Notes: generated by a model from the sequence alone, not told the origin. Positions 17,483-27,537 are shown, numbered from the stretch's first letter. The stretch is 64,000 nt of DNA from Gammaproteobacteria bacterium (GCA_030949385.1 JAUZSP010000002.1:1-64000); one strand, 5' to 3'. Numbers and translations are program-made.

Positions 17483-18577
17483 CTAGAGGCCAGCCAAGTC
17501 TACTTTGGGTAGAATAGTGGGATCGGTAACAAAACGTTGAAAGACTTTTTTGTCATTGGCTCTTAAGTACGCTTCATTGGGATCAATTTCTTGTTTTTCT
17601 ATTGCAATCATCAGTGCCTGATCCATCAGTTGCATGCCGTAGGTTTTGCCCGTTTGAATTTGGGCGGGGATCTGGTGGGTTTTATCGCGCAAAATAAGTT
17701 GTGCGATGGCGCGTGTCATGACCAATGTTTCGATAATCGCTTTGCGCCCTCTTCCATCCAATGTTTTGACCAACTGTTGCGTGATAACGCCATGCAGATT
17801 TTGAGATAGAAAGGTTTTTCCTTGTTCGCGCTGCTCCGCAGGCAGCGCATCAATAATTCGATCCACAGTTTTGGAGGCGGTGGTGGTGTGCAGTGTGCCG
17901 AGCACCAAATGTCCGGTTTCAGCGGCGGTCATGGCCATCATTATGGCTTCAGAGTCACGCAGTTCACCGACGAAGATGACATCGGGGTCTTCACGCAGAG
18001 CGGCGCGGATGCCGTCGGCAAAGGTTTTTACATGGGTACCGATCTCTCTTTGTACCACCTGGGATTTTTTGCTCGGGTGGAGAAATTCAATTGGGTCTTC
18101 AAGGCTGATGATGTTGATCGCTTTGGTGCGGTTCAGGTAATCAATCAGCGCCGCCAGGGTGGTGGATTTGCCGGTGCCGGTGGAGCCAGTGACTAAGACC
18201 ATGCCTTGGTGATGATCGCCCAGTTGCTCGACAATGGGTGGCAGACCGAGTTTTTCCAGTGAAGGAATATTAGAGTCGATGTGCCGAAAAGTAGCACCAA
18301 GACCGGTGGATTTGTGAAACAGATTGACCCGAAAACGTCCCACTTCGGGGTCGCTGTAGGAGAAATCCAGATCTTCGCCGTGTTGCAGGCGCTGCTGCTG
18401 GGCTTCGGTAAGGATTTCGTGCAGATAACCCTTTAATTCGTTTTTGCGCAGATCGCGGAATTTAATCGGCATCAGATCGCCGTTGATGCGCAACATGGGT
18501 GGGACATCAACCGCCAGATGAATGTCTGAGCAGCCTTGGTTGCGAGCTAATTTGAGAAAGGCGTCAATGCGCGCCAT
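17483..18577 (-). CDS. PilT/PilU-type type IV pilus retraction ATPase (paralogue 2)
   Basis: A 364-aa retraction ATPase with the same architecture as its neighbour: GCSDIHLAVDVPPMLRING at the N-terminus, Walker A GSTGTGKST, SLEDPIEF, REDPDVIFVGELRD and GTLHTT. It has AIAQLILRDK where PilT has its AIRNLIRE motif, so this site is diverged. It lies 13 bp downstream of the HEAT-repeat kinase gene, implying co-transcription kinase - PilT - PilU. No pilin or pilus assembly gene is nearby except a lone pseudopilin at 33 kb. Confidence 0.9.
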   Translation of the reverse strand: MARIDAFLKLARNQGCSDIHLAVDVPPMLRINGDLMPIKFRDLRKNELKGYLHEILTEAQQQRLQHGEDLDFSYSDPEVGRFRVNLFHKSTGLGATFRHIDSNIPSLEKLGLPPIVEQLGDHHQGMVLVTGSTGTGKSTTLAALIDYLNRTKAINIISLEDPIEFLHPSKKSQVVQREIGTHVKTFADGIRAALREDPDVIFVGELRDSEAIMMAMTAAETGHLVLGTLHTTTASKTVDRIIDALPAEQREQGKTFLSQNLHGVITQQLVKTLDGRGRKAIIETLVMTRAIAQLILRDKTHQIPAQIQTGKTYGMQLMDQALMIAIEKQEIDPNEAYLRANDKKVFQRFVTDPTILPKVDLAGL

Positions 18578-18590
18578 ACCAAACCCTTGA

Positions 18591-20972
18591 TTATCTGAAG
18601 TGTCTCAGTATCTTAGCCACATCTCGCATCGACTGGTAGCGTTTTTCTGGTTTTGCCGACATCATCTTGATCACCACCGCACTGAGGGTGTTGGGGATAT
18701 TGGGGTTTTTCTTGTGCGGTGGGGTGGCTTTGCCCTGAGCGTGTTGGTAGAGCACGGAGATCAGGTCTTTGCTGTCAAAGGGCGGCGAACCGGTGAGCAT
18801 TTCGTACAGCAATACGCCCAAACTGTAGATGTCGGTGCGTTCATCAATGCGTTTGCCGTGAATCTGCTCCGGTGCCATGTAACGAGGGGTGCCAACCACA
18901 GCACCGGTTTTGGTCAGTTGAGTGTCACCGCTGCTGCGCGCAGCAGCCACACCAAAATCAACGATTTTGACCAGATCCCGGTTGTTGATCAAAATATTAG
19001 CCGGTTTGATGTCACGATGCACAATGCGGTGTTTGTGGGCGCAGACCATGCCTTGAGCAATGCTGGTGGTGATGTGAATGGCGCGTGAGATGTGGAGTGG
19101 TTTTTTCTCGGTCAGTTCGGCACCAAGAGTGTGTGAGCTGAAATATTCCATCGAGATGGCGAACAGCCCGTTTAGCATCAGAAAGTCGTAGATGCGAATC
19201 ACATTGGGGTGGGTGATCTTACGCGCGTAACGCAATTCGCGCACAAAACGTTTCAGCATGTTTTCATCGCTGGACATCTGCGCGTGCAAAATTTTAAGCA
19301 CGATGCGTTCTTTAACCACCTCATCGTCCATCAGCAGTACGGTACCAAAAGCGCCTTTGCCGACCCGACGTACAAAGCGATAGCGGTTGTCAATCACGTC
19401 GTCGGGTGTCAGGGCGTTAATGTCGATGGGTTGACCCGCTTGGGTTTGTAACCACATGGGGCGAATGGCATTGAGGGCGGTGACGGAACCGATGGTGTTC
19501 TCTTTCTGGCCATGAGCCGTTTGCGCGTGAATGGCCTCAATCACGCCAGGTAGACGAGATTCAATGCGTTTGAGCATCTCATCGGCGGCGTACTGCACCT
19601 CTTGGCCACTGCTCTTGGCGTGTTGGTAGACTGCTTCGATGACGTTTTTGGCCTGTTTTTGATCGGTTAATTCGGCCAAGGCGTGCAGGGCTTCAATTTT
19701 GGTTGAGGGTTCGGGGCGTTGCAGCTGCTTGATCATTGCCGGAACCGCTTTGGCATCCCCGAGAGAAGCGATGGCCGGGATAACAATGGGCGCGGTGTTG
19801 GGGGTTTTTTCCAGCAATTTGAGCAGATGCGGGATCGCAGAGCTGTTGCCTAAATTGACGATGGCATCAATGGCGCGTTCGCGCACCCACCAGTCGGGAT
19901 CTTCCAAAGCGCCGATCAGTGCTTTTAGGGCGCTTTTATCTTTGGTGCTGTTGAGAATCTCAATGGCAGCGCGGCGAATGATGTCATCATCGTCTTTGAT
20001 TAGCTCGACCACCGCTTGTACCACCCGAGGGCCGCCGATTTTGGCTAAGGCGTCGGCAGCACGGGCGCGCACCCACCAGTCGTCGTCTTTGATGGCGTTG
20101 AGCAGGTCTTTGATGGAGTTGGTATCACCGATGGCATTGAGTACTTCAACTGCGGCGCGGCGGATGTATTCTGAGTCATCTTTGAGTGGATCAAGCAAAT
20201 AATGCACGGTGCGTGGATGGTTGAGGCGAATAATGGCTTCAATCACTTTGCTTTGAAAATTGAGATCCGGATCCTTTAGTAGCAGACACAATTTATCAAT
20301 TTGCATTGGGGCGTTCATTTTAGACAGCCCTTCTAGTGCCGTCTGGCGAATCTGTTTGTTGCCGTCATTGAGCAGCAGATGCAGGGCTTTTTGCACCATG
20401 CTTTGATTGAAACGGGTTAAAATTTTGGCGATGTTGAGGCGAATAATGTCGTCTTTGCCTGAGAGACGGTTGACCAGTTCGGGTACCAATGATTCATCGG
20501 CAATTTTGGCTACTAAGGACAACAGGGCACTTTTCAGGCTGGCTTCGAGAGTATAGGAGTAACGCAGAACCTGATCGGCATTGAGTCGATCTTTATGCCG
20601 TTCCAGCAGCTCCATTAGGCTTGATTTTGAGATGTCTGGATTTTTGAACAGCTCCAGCAAGCGGTTTGGATCGTATTGAGGTTGCTGTAAAATTCGACTG
20701 ATGCCAAGAATCACATGTGGGTTTTTATGGTTGAGTCCCTCAAAGTAGAGCGACAGGGTGCTGTTATTAAGAAATTTAATTAATAGGGAGTTGTAGAGTA
20801 GAAGTTGTTGTTTGTCGGCTATTTCTAGGGCATTAATAATGGTTGGAATGGCGGAGCCGCCGAGTGCTTTCAGCTTGTTGGTGGCTTTTTTTGCCTCTTC
20901 ATGATCGAGACTATCAAAAGACGAGATGCGCGAAATAAGGCGTTTCGCTTGAAAATCACGCATCAAGTTCAT
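18591..20972 (-). CDS. HEAT-repeat Ser/Thr protein kinase
   Basis: A 793-aa cytosolic fusion. Residues about 25-480 are HEAT/PBS-lyase-type repeats, about 30 residues each (for example DDDWWVRARAADALAKIG, and again DPDWWVRERAIDAIVNLG). Residues about 535-793 form a Hanks-type kinase: VGKGAFGTV loop, LKIL lysine, HRDIKPANILIN, DFGVAAA, GTPRYMAPEQ. All catalytic residues are present and no transmembrane segment is visible. The repeats probably recruit protein partners. As first gene of an operon with two pilus retraction ATPases, it may regulate twitching by phosphorylation; the nearby FHA protein is a candidate reader. The function is inference. Confidence 0.92.
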   Translation of the reverse strand: MNLMRDFQAKRLISRISSFDSLDHEEAKKATNKLKALGGSAIPTIINALEIADKQQLLLYNSLLIKFLNNSTLSLYFEGLNHKNPHVILGISRILQQPQYDPNRLLELFKNPDISKSSLMELLERHKDRLNADQVLRYSYTLEASLKSALLSLVAKIADESLVPELVNRLSGKDDIIRLNIAKILTRFNQSMVQKALHLLLNDGNKQIRQTALEGLSKMNAPMQIDKLCLLLKDPDLNFQSKVIEAIIRLNHPRTVHYLLDPLKDDSEYIRRAAVEVLNAIGDTNSIKDLLNAIKDDDWWVRARAADALAKIGGPRVVQAVVELIKDDDDIIRRAAIEILNSTKDKSALKALIGALEDPDWWVRERAIDAIVNLGNSSAIPHLLKLLEKTPNTAPIVIPAIASLGDAKAVPAMIKQLQRPEPSTKIEALHALAELTDQKQAKNVIEAVYQHAKSSGQEVQYAADEMLKRIESRLPGVIEAIHAQTAHGQKENTIGSVTALNAIRPMWLQTQAGQPIDINALTPDDVIDNRYRFVRRVGKGAFGTVLLMDDEVVKERIVLKILHAQMSSDENMLKRFVRELRYARKITHPNVIRIYDFLMLNGLFAISMEYFSSHTLGAELTEKKPLHISRAIHITTSIAQGMVCAHKHRIVHRDIKPANILINNRDLVKIVDFGVAAARSSGDTQLTKTGAVVGTPRYMAPEQIHGKRIDERTDIYSLGVLLYEMLTGSPPFDSKDLISVLYQHAQGKATPPHKKNPNIPNTLSAVVIKMMSAKPEKRYQSMRDVAKILRHFR

Positions 20973-21054
20973 CGTTGTCTCGACCCTCAGTTTTACATAG
21001 GTTTTGAATTTCTGGCCATGTTATCACTATTGTGAATCAGATGTTTAGCAGCGT

Positions 21055-21558
21055 TCATGATTCCAAAGCGTTATTGTCGTGTTCCGGTTCGTGGTGCGAG
21101 ACTCTGGCGATGTAGGATTTATTCACCAAGGTGACTTGTTCAGCAGTGGAAAAAATCCGCACAAAGTGGTCATTATGGTGATTGAGATAATCAAACAGAC
21201 GGCTGTGGTCGGTCGGTAGGGATTCGAGCACGTCACCGTCGATAATGGAGCCGTCCATAAGATAGAGTCGTACCGGTAGTTGTACGGAGATGCTCTCTCT
21301 GTTGGGTGCGCTGCGTTGGTACTCCAAGCGGATAATGGCTTGTTTGTTGTAGAAGCGCGGCGATGGGTAATCACGATGTTGCAGCACAATAAAAGGTGAG
21401 GGTGGCGGGGATTGATTAAGAATGTCTTCGGGCAGCTCTTCGCCTGGATGAAAATCGCTTTCGTAACCGAGAAACATTGTGCCCATAACGATGCCTTCTG
21501 GGTGAACCCAGAGTTTAACGTCCTGTTTTTTTTTAGGAATATTTAGATTTTTTTTCAT
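21055..21558 (-). CDS. Conserved hypothetical protein near the pilus/kinase operon
   Basis: A 167-aa soluble protein without a signal peptide. The central segment LPVRLYLMDGSIIDGDVLE followed by LFDYLNHHNDHFVRIF and LVNKSYIARV resembles small beta-rich domains (DUF6812-like) that I recall beside twitching or chemotaxis genes. It lies upstream of the kinase on the same strand, 82 bp away, and may be in the same transcription unit. The function is not known. Confidence 0.6.
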   Translation of the reverse strand: MKKNLNIPKKKQDVKLWVHPEGIVMGTMFLGYESDFHPGEELPEDILNQSPPPSPFIVLQHRDYPSPRFYNKQAIIRLEYQRSAPNRESISVQLPVRLYLMDGSIIDGDVLESLPTDHSRLFDYLNHHNDHFVRIFSTAEQVTLVNKSYIARVSHHEPEHDNNALES

Positions 21559-21867
21559 TGTTGTTTTCTACCGTGATTGCAGTCTTGGGTTCTTACCGTG
21601 ATGCCAATCTTATGCCTGTAACGGCACAGTTGTCGTGATAAAGACATTATAGTTCTTGATATTCCTATTTTTGAGGCAGAGGATGTATGCTCTTTATAAG
21701 TGAAAAAGGAGTCCTGAAACGCTGTGCAATGCAGCATGAGGTATGGCCTATAGGGATGTTTTATTAATACGCTTTTACAATGATGTTGCGATTTTTGGGG
21801 GTCGCTGAATGGGTATTGGCCTGTTTTTTGTGCTTGTTATTCTGATCGTAAATTTAAGAGGTTTTAT
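21559..21867. other. Intergenic region between divergent genes (no gene seen)
   Basis: These 309 bp separate the minus-strand hypothetical from hppA. They are AT-rich, probably with both promoters. No RNA gene, repeat or convincing coding sequence was recognised. Confidence 0.6.
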
Positions 21868-23910
21868 ATGACAACATCGTTAGTGTTTGCTCTGTTATGT
21901 GCTTTTTCAGCCATTATTTTTGGCATTTATCTTATTTATCAAGTTATGGCGTTGCCAACGGGTAACGAGAAGATGGTGCGTATTGCAACGGCGATTCAGG
22001 AAGGTGCTACCGCGTACCTGAAACGTCAATACACCGCCATCGCTTGGGTGGGTGGTGTTCTGTTTATTACACTTTACTTGGCCTTAGATGGCTATACGGC
22101 GGTAGGGTTTGCCATCGGCGCGCTGCTGTCGGGTTTGGCCGGTTATATTGGGATGCACGTTTCGGTGCGTGCCAATGTGCGTACCGCTCAGGCGGCACAT
22201 GAGGGCATTAACCCCGCTCTGCAGGTGGCCTTCAAGAGTGGCTCAATCACCGGTATGTTGGTGGTGGGTTTAGGCCTTCTGGGTGTGGCCGGTTATTACT
22301 TGGTTTTGCAGCAGATGGAAGTGGCTGATCCGCTGCACGCGCTGGTGGGTTTGGCTTTTGGTGGTTCTTTGATCTCCATCTTTGCTCGTTTGGGCGGCGG
22401 TATTTTCACCAAGGGTGCGGATGTCGGTGCGGACATTGTGGGGAAAGTGGAAGCCGGTATTCCAGAAGACGATCCCCGTAACCCCGCTGTGATCGCCGAT
22501 AACGTTGGGGATAACGTCGGTGATTGTGCCGGTATGGCAGCTGATTTGTTTGAGACCTACGCGGTGACCATCATTGCTACCATGCTATTGGGTGGTTTGA
22601 TCTTTAAAGACGCTGCGGATGTCAGTGCGGCGGTGATCTACCCGCTGGTCTTAGGTGGGGTTTCTATTATCGCTTCAATCATCGGTACATTTTTTGTCAA
22701 AGCCTATGATGGCGGCAAAATTATGAACGCCCTCTATCGCGGTTTGCTTGTGGCGGCGCTGTTATCTGCGGCGGCATTCTATCCGGTGACCCAGATGATT
22801 ATGGGCAACAACGCCGATTTGAGCGTCAATGCACTCTACGGTTCGGCTCTGGTGGGTTTGCTTTTGACCGCGTTGTTGGTGGTGATCACTGAATATTACA
22901 CCGCGACGGAATACGCTCCAGTACGTCACATTGCGGAAGCGTCTACCACCGGTGACGGTACCAATGTGATTGCGGGTCTGGGTGTCTCCATGCGTTCGAC
23001 GGTGTTGCCGGTGTTGGCGGTCTGTGCTGCGATTTGGAGCGCCCATGAGTTGGCTGGGTTGTATGGCATCGCCATTGCGGCTACGGCAATGTTGTCGATG
23101 GCGGGCATTATTGTGGCATTGGATGCGTATGGACCGGTGACCGACAACGCTGGTGGTATTGCTGAAATGGCGGAGTTGGATGAGAGTGTGCGTAACGTTA
23201 CCGATCCGTTGGATGCGGTGGGCAATACCACCAAAGCGGTAACCAAAGGGTATGCCATTGGCTCGGCAGGATTGGCGGCCTTGGTGCTGTTTGCTGATTA
23301 CACCCACGGTCTGGAGAAAGCGGGCATTCATGTCAGTTTTGATCTTTCGAATCACTTGGTGATCATCGGTCTCTTTATTGGTGGTCTGGTGCCGTACTTG
23401 TTTGGGGCGATGGCGATGGAAGCGGTCGGTCGGGCAGCGGGTGGCATTGTCAAGGAAGTGCGCCGCCAATTTAAAGAGATGCCGGGCATTATGGATCGCA
23501 CTCAGGAGCCGGATTATTCTCGCGCTGTGGATATGCTGACCAAGTCAGCTATTAAAGAGATGATCATACCTTCACTGTTGCCGATTGTGGTGCCGGTGTT
23601 GGTGGGTCTGATCTTGGGGCCACAAGCCTTGGGTGGCATGTTGCTGGGTACGATTGTCACCGGTCTGTTTTTGGCCATTTCCATGACCACCGGCGGTGGA
23701 GCGTGGGATAACGCCAAAAAATACATCGAGGATGGGCATTTTGGTGGCAAAGGTTCCGCTGCACACAAAGCGGCGGTGACCGGCGATACGGTTGGTGATC
23801 CCTACAAAGACACCGCCGGGGCCTGCGATCAACCCGTTGATCAAAATCATCAATATTGTGGCTTTAATGATGATTCCTTTGATGTAGGTGGTTTTGTTGT
23901 TGTGGTGTAA
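21868..23910 (+). CDS. hppA: K+-independent proton-translocating membrane pyrophosphatase (C-terminus frameshifted)
   Basis: H+-PPase couples PPi hydrolysis to proton export across the inner membrane. About 16 membrane segments are visible, with the substrate motifs [28 protein letters not shown] and [23 protein letters not shown] contains the Lys that marks the K+-independent subfamily. After DTAG the frame is wrong: a run of four G (23818-23821) should be three. Then the protein would end [11 protein letters not shown]...IPLM with a stop at 23885-23887. Only about 20 C-terminal residues are affected, but they are part of the last helix. It works with the PPi-dependent phosphofructokinase at 25 kb. 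Confidence 0.95.
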   Translation: MTTSLVFALLCAFSAIIFGIYLIYQVMALPTGNEKMVRIATAIQEGATAYLKRQYTAIAWVGGVLFITLYLALDGYTAVGFAIGALLSGLAGYIGMHVSVRANVRTAQAAHEGINPALQVAFKSGSITGMLVVGLGLLGVAGYYLVLQQMEVADPLHALVGLAFGGSLISIFARLGGGIFTKGADVGADIVGKVEAGIPEDDPRNPAVIADNVGDNVGDCAGMAADLFETYAVTIIATMLLGGLIFKDAADVSAAVIYPLVLGGVSIIASIIGTFFVKAYDGGKIMNALYRGLLVAALLSAAAFYPVTQMIMGNNADLSVNALYGSALVGLLLTALLVVITEYYTATEYAPVRHIAEASTTGDGTNVIAGLGVSMRSTVLPVLAVCAAIWSAHELAGLYGIAIAATAMLSMAGIIVALDAYGPVTDNAGGIAEMAELDESVRNVTDPLDAVGNTTKAVTKGYAIGSAGLAALVLFADYTHGLEKAGIHVSFDLSNHLVIIGLFIGGLVPYLFGAMAMEAVGRAAGGIVKEVRRQFKEMPGIMDRTQEPDYSRAVDMLTKSAIKEMIIPSLLPIVVPVLVGLILGPQALGGMLLGTIVTGLFLAISMTTGGGAWDNAKKYIEDGHFGGKGSAAHKAAVTGDTVGDPYKDTAGACDQPVDQNHQYCGFNDDSFDVGGFVVVV

Positions 23911-23912
23911 TG

Positions 23913-23942
23913 AAGGCGATGACTTAGGTTGTCGCCTTTTTT
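23913..23942 (+). terminator. Rho-independent terminator of hppA
   Basis: AAGGCGA (23913-23919) pairs with TCGCCTT (from 23932), followed by a T-rich run. It lies about 25 bp after the restored hppA stop. Confidence 0.8.
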
Positions 23943-23976
23943 ATTGGCTTGCTAAATAATGATCAGGAGAACAAAA

Positions 23977-24744
23977 ATGCGCGCAGAAATCATTGCACGG
24001 CTGCATCAACTTGAAAAAGAGGAGCAGGTAACCATTCTTTACGCCTGTGAGTCAGGCAGTCGGGCTTGGGGCTTTGAGTCAAAAGACAGTGATTATGACG
24101 TGCGTTTTATTTATGTGAGAGCACGCTCGTGGTATTTGAGGGTGGATTCTGATTTGACGCGTGATGTACTGGAGCGACCGATTAATGACCTGCTGGATAT
24201 CAGTGGCTGGGATCTAAAAAAGGCATTGAAACTGCTGTATAAATCGAATCCAGCACTGCTGGAGTGGCTCAGTTCACCAACGGTCTATCTTGCTGATAAG
24301 GCCTTTGTGGCGGCGTTAAAATCGCGTTTGCCGGAGTATTATTCGCCGCGTGCGTGTTTTTATCATTACGCTCATATGGCACAGGGTAATTTTCGTCAGT
24401 ATCTGCAAGGGTCTACAGTACGGATCAAAAAATACTTTTATGTCTTGCGACCTATTTTGGCCATGCAGTGGATCGAGCGTGGCATGGGGCGAGTGCCGAT
24501 GGAGTTTGAAACACTGGTTGATCGGTTGGTTGATGACGTGGAGCTTAAGGCGGCAATTCAAACCTTGTTAGCTGAAAAACGAGCGGGCTTTGAGCAAGAT
24601 TACTTGCCGCGTAGGGCAGTGATTAGCCGGTTTGTTGAGGCTGAATTACAGCGTTTAAATAAGAAAGCAGCCGATCAGGAGAGGATTGTGGTTAACTATG
24701 ATTCTCTGAACAGCTTATTTTTAGAGCTGTTGGATATGCCATAA
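23977..24744 (+). CDS. COG3541-type nucleotidyltransferase
   Basis: A 255-aa minimal nucleotidyltransferase of the polymerase-beta fold, with the motif GSRAWGFESKDSDYDVRF near residue 26 (GS plus the DxD metal pair). The rest matches the YcgL/COG3541 family, whose substrate is unknown; RNA repair has been proposed. The ATG at 23977 has AGGAG nine bases upstream, so the earlier in-frame ATG is discarded. It is separated from hppA by a terminator, so it is probably a single gene. Confidence 0.85.
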   Translation: MRAEIIARLHQLEKEEQVTILYACESGSRAWGFESKDSDYDVRFIYVRARSWYLRVDSDLTRDVLERPINDLLDISGWDLKKALKLLYKSNPALLEWLSSPTVYLADKAFVAALKSRLPEYYSPRACFYHYAHMAQGNFRQYLQGSTVRIKKYFYVLRPILAMQWIERGMGRVPMEFETLVDRLVDDVELKAAIQTLLAEKRAGFEQDYLPRRAVISRFVEAELQRLNKKAADQERIVVNYDSLNSLFLELLDMP

Positions 24745-24755
24745 ATCACCATTAT

Positions 24756-24959
24756 TTACCCCCAAGGGCTCTTAAACTCCGTACCGAGCTGAAAGCCAAA
24801 ATGAGTCTCCAAATCAAGTCTCATAATCAACTGGTCTACCGCTTGTTGGCCGTGCTCTTTTTGCACTTCGACCAAGATCAATTTGGCGGCGTTGCGGTTG
24901 TAGCCGCTGCCCATGGTGATGTGCTCTTCTAGCAGTTGTTGTGCGCGTTGTGGGGTCAT
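24756..24959 (-). CDS. Small conserved hypothetical protein downstream of pfp
   Basis: A 67-aa soluble, mostly helical protein (MTPQRAQQLLEEHI, GYNRNAAKLILVEVQ, DQLIMRLDLETHFGFQLG). The ATG at 24959 has AAGG upstream and is preferred over one ten codons earlier. It is convergent with the nucleotidyltransferase and lies 83 bp after pfp on the same strand. The function is not known. Confidence 0.6.
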   Translation of the reverse strand: MTPQRAQQLLEEHITMGSGYNRNAAKLILVEVQKEHGQQAVDQLIMRLDLETHFGFQLGTEFKSPWG

Positions 24960-25042
24960 GTTGATATTGCCTTTTGTCTTGAGCATAAAAAAGGGGATGA
25001 TCTTATCACCCCCTCGCGCCTTAATCGTTACTCGCGTTTGAG

Positions 25043-26299
25043 TTAAATCTCAAATTTAGGTAACTTCTTCTCGACCATTTCACCTTTCATGGTGACGTAA
25101 TCGGGCATGCCGTTTTCGTCGTAATCAGGATAGGCTTCGCCTTTGATCAGCGGGTAGAGGTACTCTTTGCATTTGTCGGTAATGCCAAAACCGTCTTCGG
25201 TGATGAAGTCCATCGGCATCATTTTTTCGACGTTGGCCACTTCGCTCAGAGGGGCTTCGCCAATGCTCCATTTATAAGGGGAAGAGGATTCACGCACGAT
25301 GGTGGGCATAATGGCGTTTTTGCCTTCCAGTGCTTTTTCCACTGCTGCTTGACCCAGTGCGTAGGCTTGCTCCACATCAGAGGCAGAGGCCAAGTGACGT
25401 GCTGAGCGTTGCAGGTAATCGGCCACTGCCCAATGGAATTTGTAACCTAGAGCGTCTTTAATGAGGTTGGCCACCACGGGTGCTGCACCGCCCAATTGAG
25501 CGTGACCGAAGGAGTCACGGGTGCCTTGCTCGGCGAGGAATGTGCCGTCAGGCCAATGCGCGCCTTCAGAAACACAGATGGTACAGTAGCCGTGTTCTTT
25601 GACTTTGGCATCGACTGTCGCCAAAAATTTCTCTTGATTGAATTCGATTTCAGGGAACAGGGTGACAACGGGAATATTGTAATCTTCCACCAGTGCGCCA
25701 GCCGCCGCGATCCAACCGGCGTGCCGCCCCATTACTTCGATGACAAAGATCTTAGTGGAAGTGGCGCACATGGAGCGCACATCGTAGCTTGCTTCTAAAG
25801 TAGAAACGGCGATGTATTTGGCCACTGAACCAAAACCAGGGCAGTTGTCGGTGATGGGCAGATCGTTATCGACGGTTTTAGGCACATGAATGGCCTGCAC
25901 CGGATAACCCATTTTTTCTGAGAGTTGCGAAATTTTGTAGCAGGTGTCGGCAGAATCACCGCCACCGTTGTAGAAGAAGTAGCCGATGTTGTGGGCTTTG
26001 AAGACTTCAATCAGACGTTCGTATTCAAGTTTGTTGTCTTCGAGGCTTTTGAGTTTAAAACGACAAGAGCCAAAACCACCGGAAGGGGTTTTTTTCAGCG
26101 CCGAGATGTCTTCCGCAGACTCTTTGGATGTGTCGATCAGCTCTTCGGTCAGTGCGCCGATGATGCCGTTACGACCGGCGTAAACGGTGCCGATTTTATC
26201 CGAGTGCTTGCGGGCGGTTTCGATGACACCACAGGCCGATGAGTTGATAACGGCGGTTACGCCGCCAGATTGGGCGTAAAAAGCATTTTTTTTGCTCAT
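25043..26299 (-). CDS. pfp: Pyrophosphate-dependent 6-phosphofructokinase
   Basis: A 418-aa phosphofructokinase of the PPi-dependent long clade. Visible: the N-terminal AQSGGVTAVINSSACGV, YNGGGDSADTC near 105 (an ATP enzyme would have GGDGS), catalytic PKTVDNDLP and MGRHAGWIAA. It interconverts fructose 6-phosphate and fructose 1,6-bisphosphate reversibly with PPi. In autotrophic sulfur oxidisers such enzymes are thought to act in the Calvin cycle in the direction that yields PPi, which the H+-PPase can turn into proton motive force. The gene is 3 kb from hppA, on the opposite strand. Confidence 0.93.
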   Translation of the reverse strand: MSKKNAFYAQSGGVTAVINSSACGVIETARKHSDKIGTVYAGRNGIIGALTEELIDTSKESAEDISALKKTPSGGFGSCRFKLKSLEDNKLEYERLIEVFKAHNIGYFFYNGGGDSADTCYKISQLSEKMGYPVQAIHVPKTVDNDLPITDNCPGFGSVAKYIAVSTLEASYDVRSMCATSTKIFVIEVMGRHAGWIAAAGALVEDYNIPVVTLFPEIEFNQEKFLATVDAKVKEHGYCTICVSEGAHWPDGTFLAEQGTRDSFGHAQLGGAAPVVANLIKDALGYKFHWAVADYLQRSARHLASASDVEQAYALGQAAVEKALEGKNAIMPTIVRESSSPYKWSIGEAPLSEVANVEKMMPMDFITEDGFGITDKCKEYLYPLIKGEAYPDYDENGMPDYVTMKGEMVEKKLPKFEI

Positions 26300-26349
26300 A
26301 ATTTTCCTTCAGGTTTATCGTAAGAGAGAGTTTGGATTGTTGTTTAACT

Positions 26350-26691
26350 CTATTTTTGCTGTTCGCTTTGGTGATCCGCTTGTGCTTGCAGCAGTGAAAC
26401 CGCGCACTCGCCAATGTCACCGTATTCTTCAATACCGGTACCGTATTGCTGGTAGCCGCGATAAAAAAACTGGCAACGGTACTGCTTGTCACCGGTTTTG
26501 AACAGGGCAAAACCACAGCCATCCACGTTCCAGACGGCGACGGGACAGGTGCTCAACTCACGATCATTGGGGTCAAGGCGGATCTCGGCATCGGCCAATT
26601 GCAGCTCAACGGAGCCTTTGCCCCAGCGTTCATCCAGTGTGGTTTTCAGCGTCCAACGTTCGGTTTCACTGAAATCAGAAATTTGCGGCAT
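26350..26691 (-). CDS. Conserved hypothetical protein upstream of pfp
   Basis: A 113-aa soluble protein (FSETERWTLKTTLDERWG, EIRLDPNDRELSTCPVAVWN, FALFKTGDKQYRCQFFYRG). No signal peptide or known catalytic motif is seen. It precedes pfp on the same strand by 50 bp and may share its transcript. The function is not known. Confidence 0.6.
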   Translation of the reverse strand: MPQISDFSETERWTLKTTLDERWGKGSVELQLADAEIRLDPNDRELSTCPVAVWNVDGCGFALFKTGDKQYRCQFFYRGYQQYGTGIEEYGDIGECAVSLLQAQADHQSEQQK

Positions 26692-26877
26692 GGCAACAGC
26701 TCTTTAAAAATAGGTGTGGTAAGTAAAAGAGAAAAATTTTCAGGTTGGAGCATAGCTTGGCAGAGGGAGGTTCGCCAATATAAAACGTCAATGCAGAGAT
26801 TAGTGGGGTTGATTGCTTAACTGTTAGCCGCAGACAAAGGTGGCGATAGCACCTTTGCCTGTGGGTTTGGTAGGGGG

Positions 26878-27537
26878 TTATTTACCGGGATCTTTGACGG
26901 TGGTTAGGCCGAGGCTTTCCCATATCTGCATGCCTTCCCGATACCAAAGTAATTTCTTGGCAGGATAACCTTTGTAGAGCAGTACTCGGATGGCGAAGGA
27001 GGCTTGATCACAAAGAATGCCATTGCAGTAGAGCACCAAGGTTTTAGCCTTGCTGAAATCGAGTTTTTTGCCTTTTTTCTTGACCCCAAAACGTTCGATC
27101 AAGATTTTATCCACATTGGCGGGTTTGCTGTGATCGGGGCTGAGTTTGTGCCAATGGATATTGGTGGAACCAGGGATGGTGCCTTGAGAAGCCCATTGTT
27201 CAGATCGAACATCTATGATCATGGCTTTTTGGTTGGTGGAAGCGAGTTGTAGATAATAAATCAGTTCCAATTCACCGATGCTTTCAATACCAGGCGCGAC
27301 TTCCATTCTTTGGATACAGAAGGGGGGGCATTTGGGTGAGGTTCTGGCAAATGTAGGATTGATCGCATTTTTTGGATCTTGATTGCGAATAATGGTGATG
27401 TCTCTGCCGTTGTGTTTCACATCGATAGAGGCAATTCTCTGTGTGAGGCGAACCTCTATGTCCTTATCAGCGGCGCTGACAACGGTGGGAACCGCTGCAC
27501 TGGCGAATGCCAAGGCGATAACGAAGCGTTTTATCAT
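26878..27537 (-). CDS. Exported rhodanese-like sulfurtransferase
   Basis: A 219-aa protein. An N-terminal signal peptide (MIKRFVIALAFASAAVPTVVSA) is followed by a CPPFCIQ motif near residue 80 and a rhodanese domain (about 100-210): MIIDVRSEQWASQGTIPGSTNI and the active-site loop YCNGILCDQAS. It is expected in the periplasm, where it could carry sulfane sulfur; the window holds other sulfur-oxidation genes. The start at 27537 has GGGAG upstream; the longer frame contains no signal peptide. The loop has no Arg/Lys where classical rhodaneses bind thiosulfate, so the substrate is open. Confidence 0.85.
   Translation of the reverse strand: MIKRFVIALAFASAAVPTVVSAADKDIEVRLTQRIASIDVKHNGRDITIIRNQDPKNAINPTFARTSPKCPPFCIQRMEVAPGIESIGELELIYYLQLASTNQKAMIIDVRSEQWASQGTIPGSTNIHWHKLSPDHSKPANVDKILIERFGVKKKGKKLDFSKAKTLVLYCNGILCDQASFAIRVLLYKGYPAKKLLWYREGMQIWESLGLTTVKDPGK

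Noticed and set aside
22762-23469. 235-codon minus-strand frame inside hppA
   Set aside because: Antisense to conserved membrane segments of hppA and rich in His/Arg/Gln as shadow frames are; no start signal.
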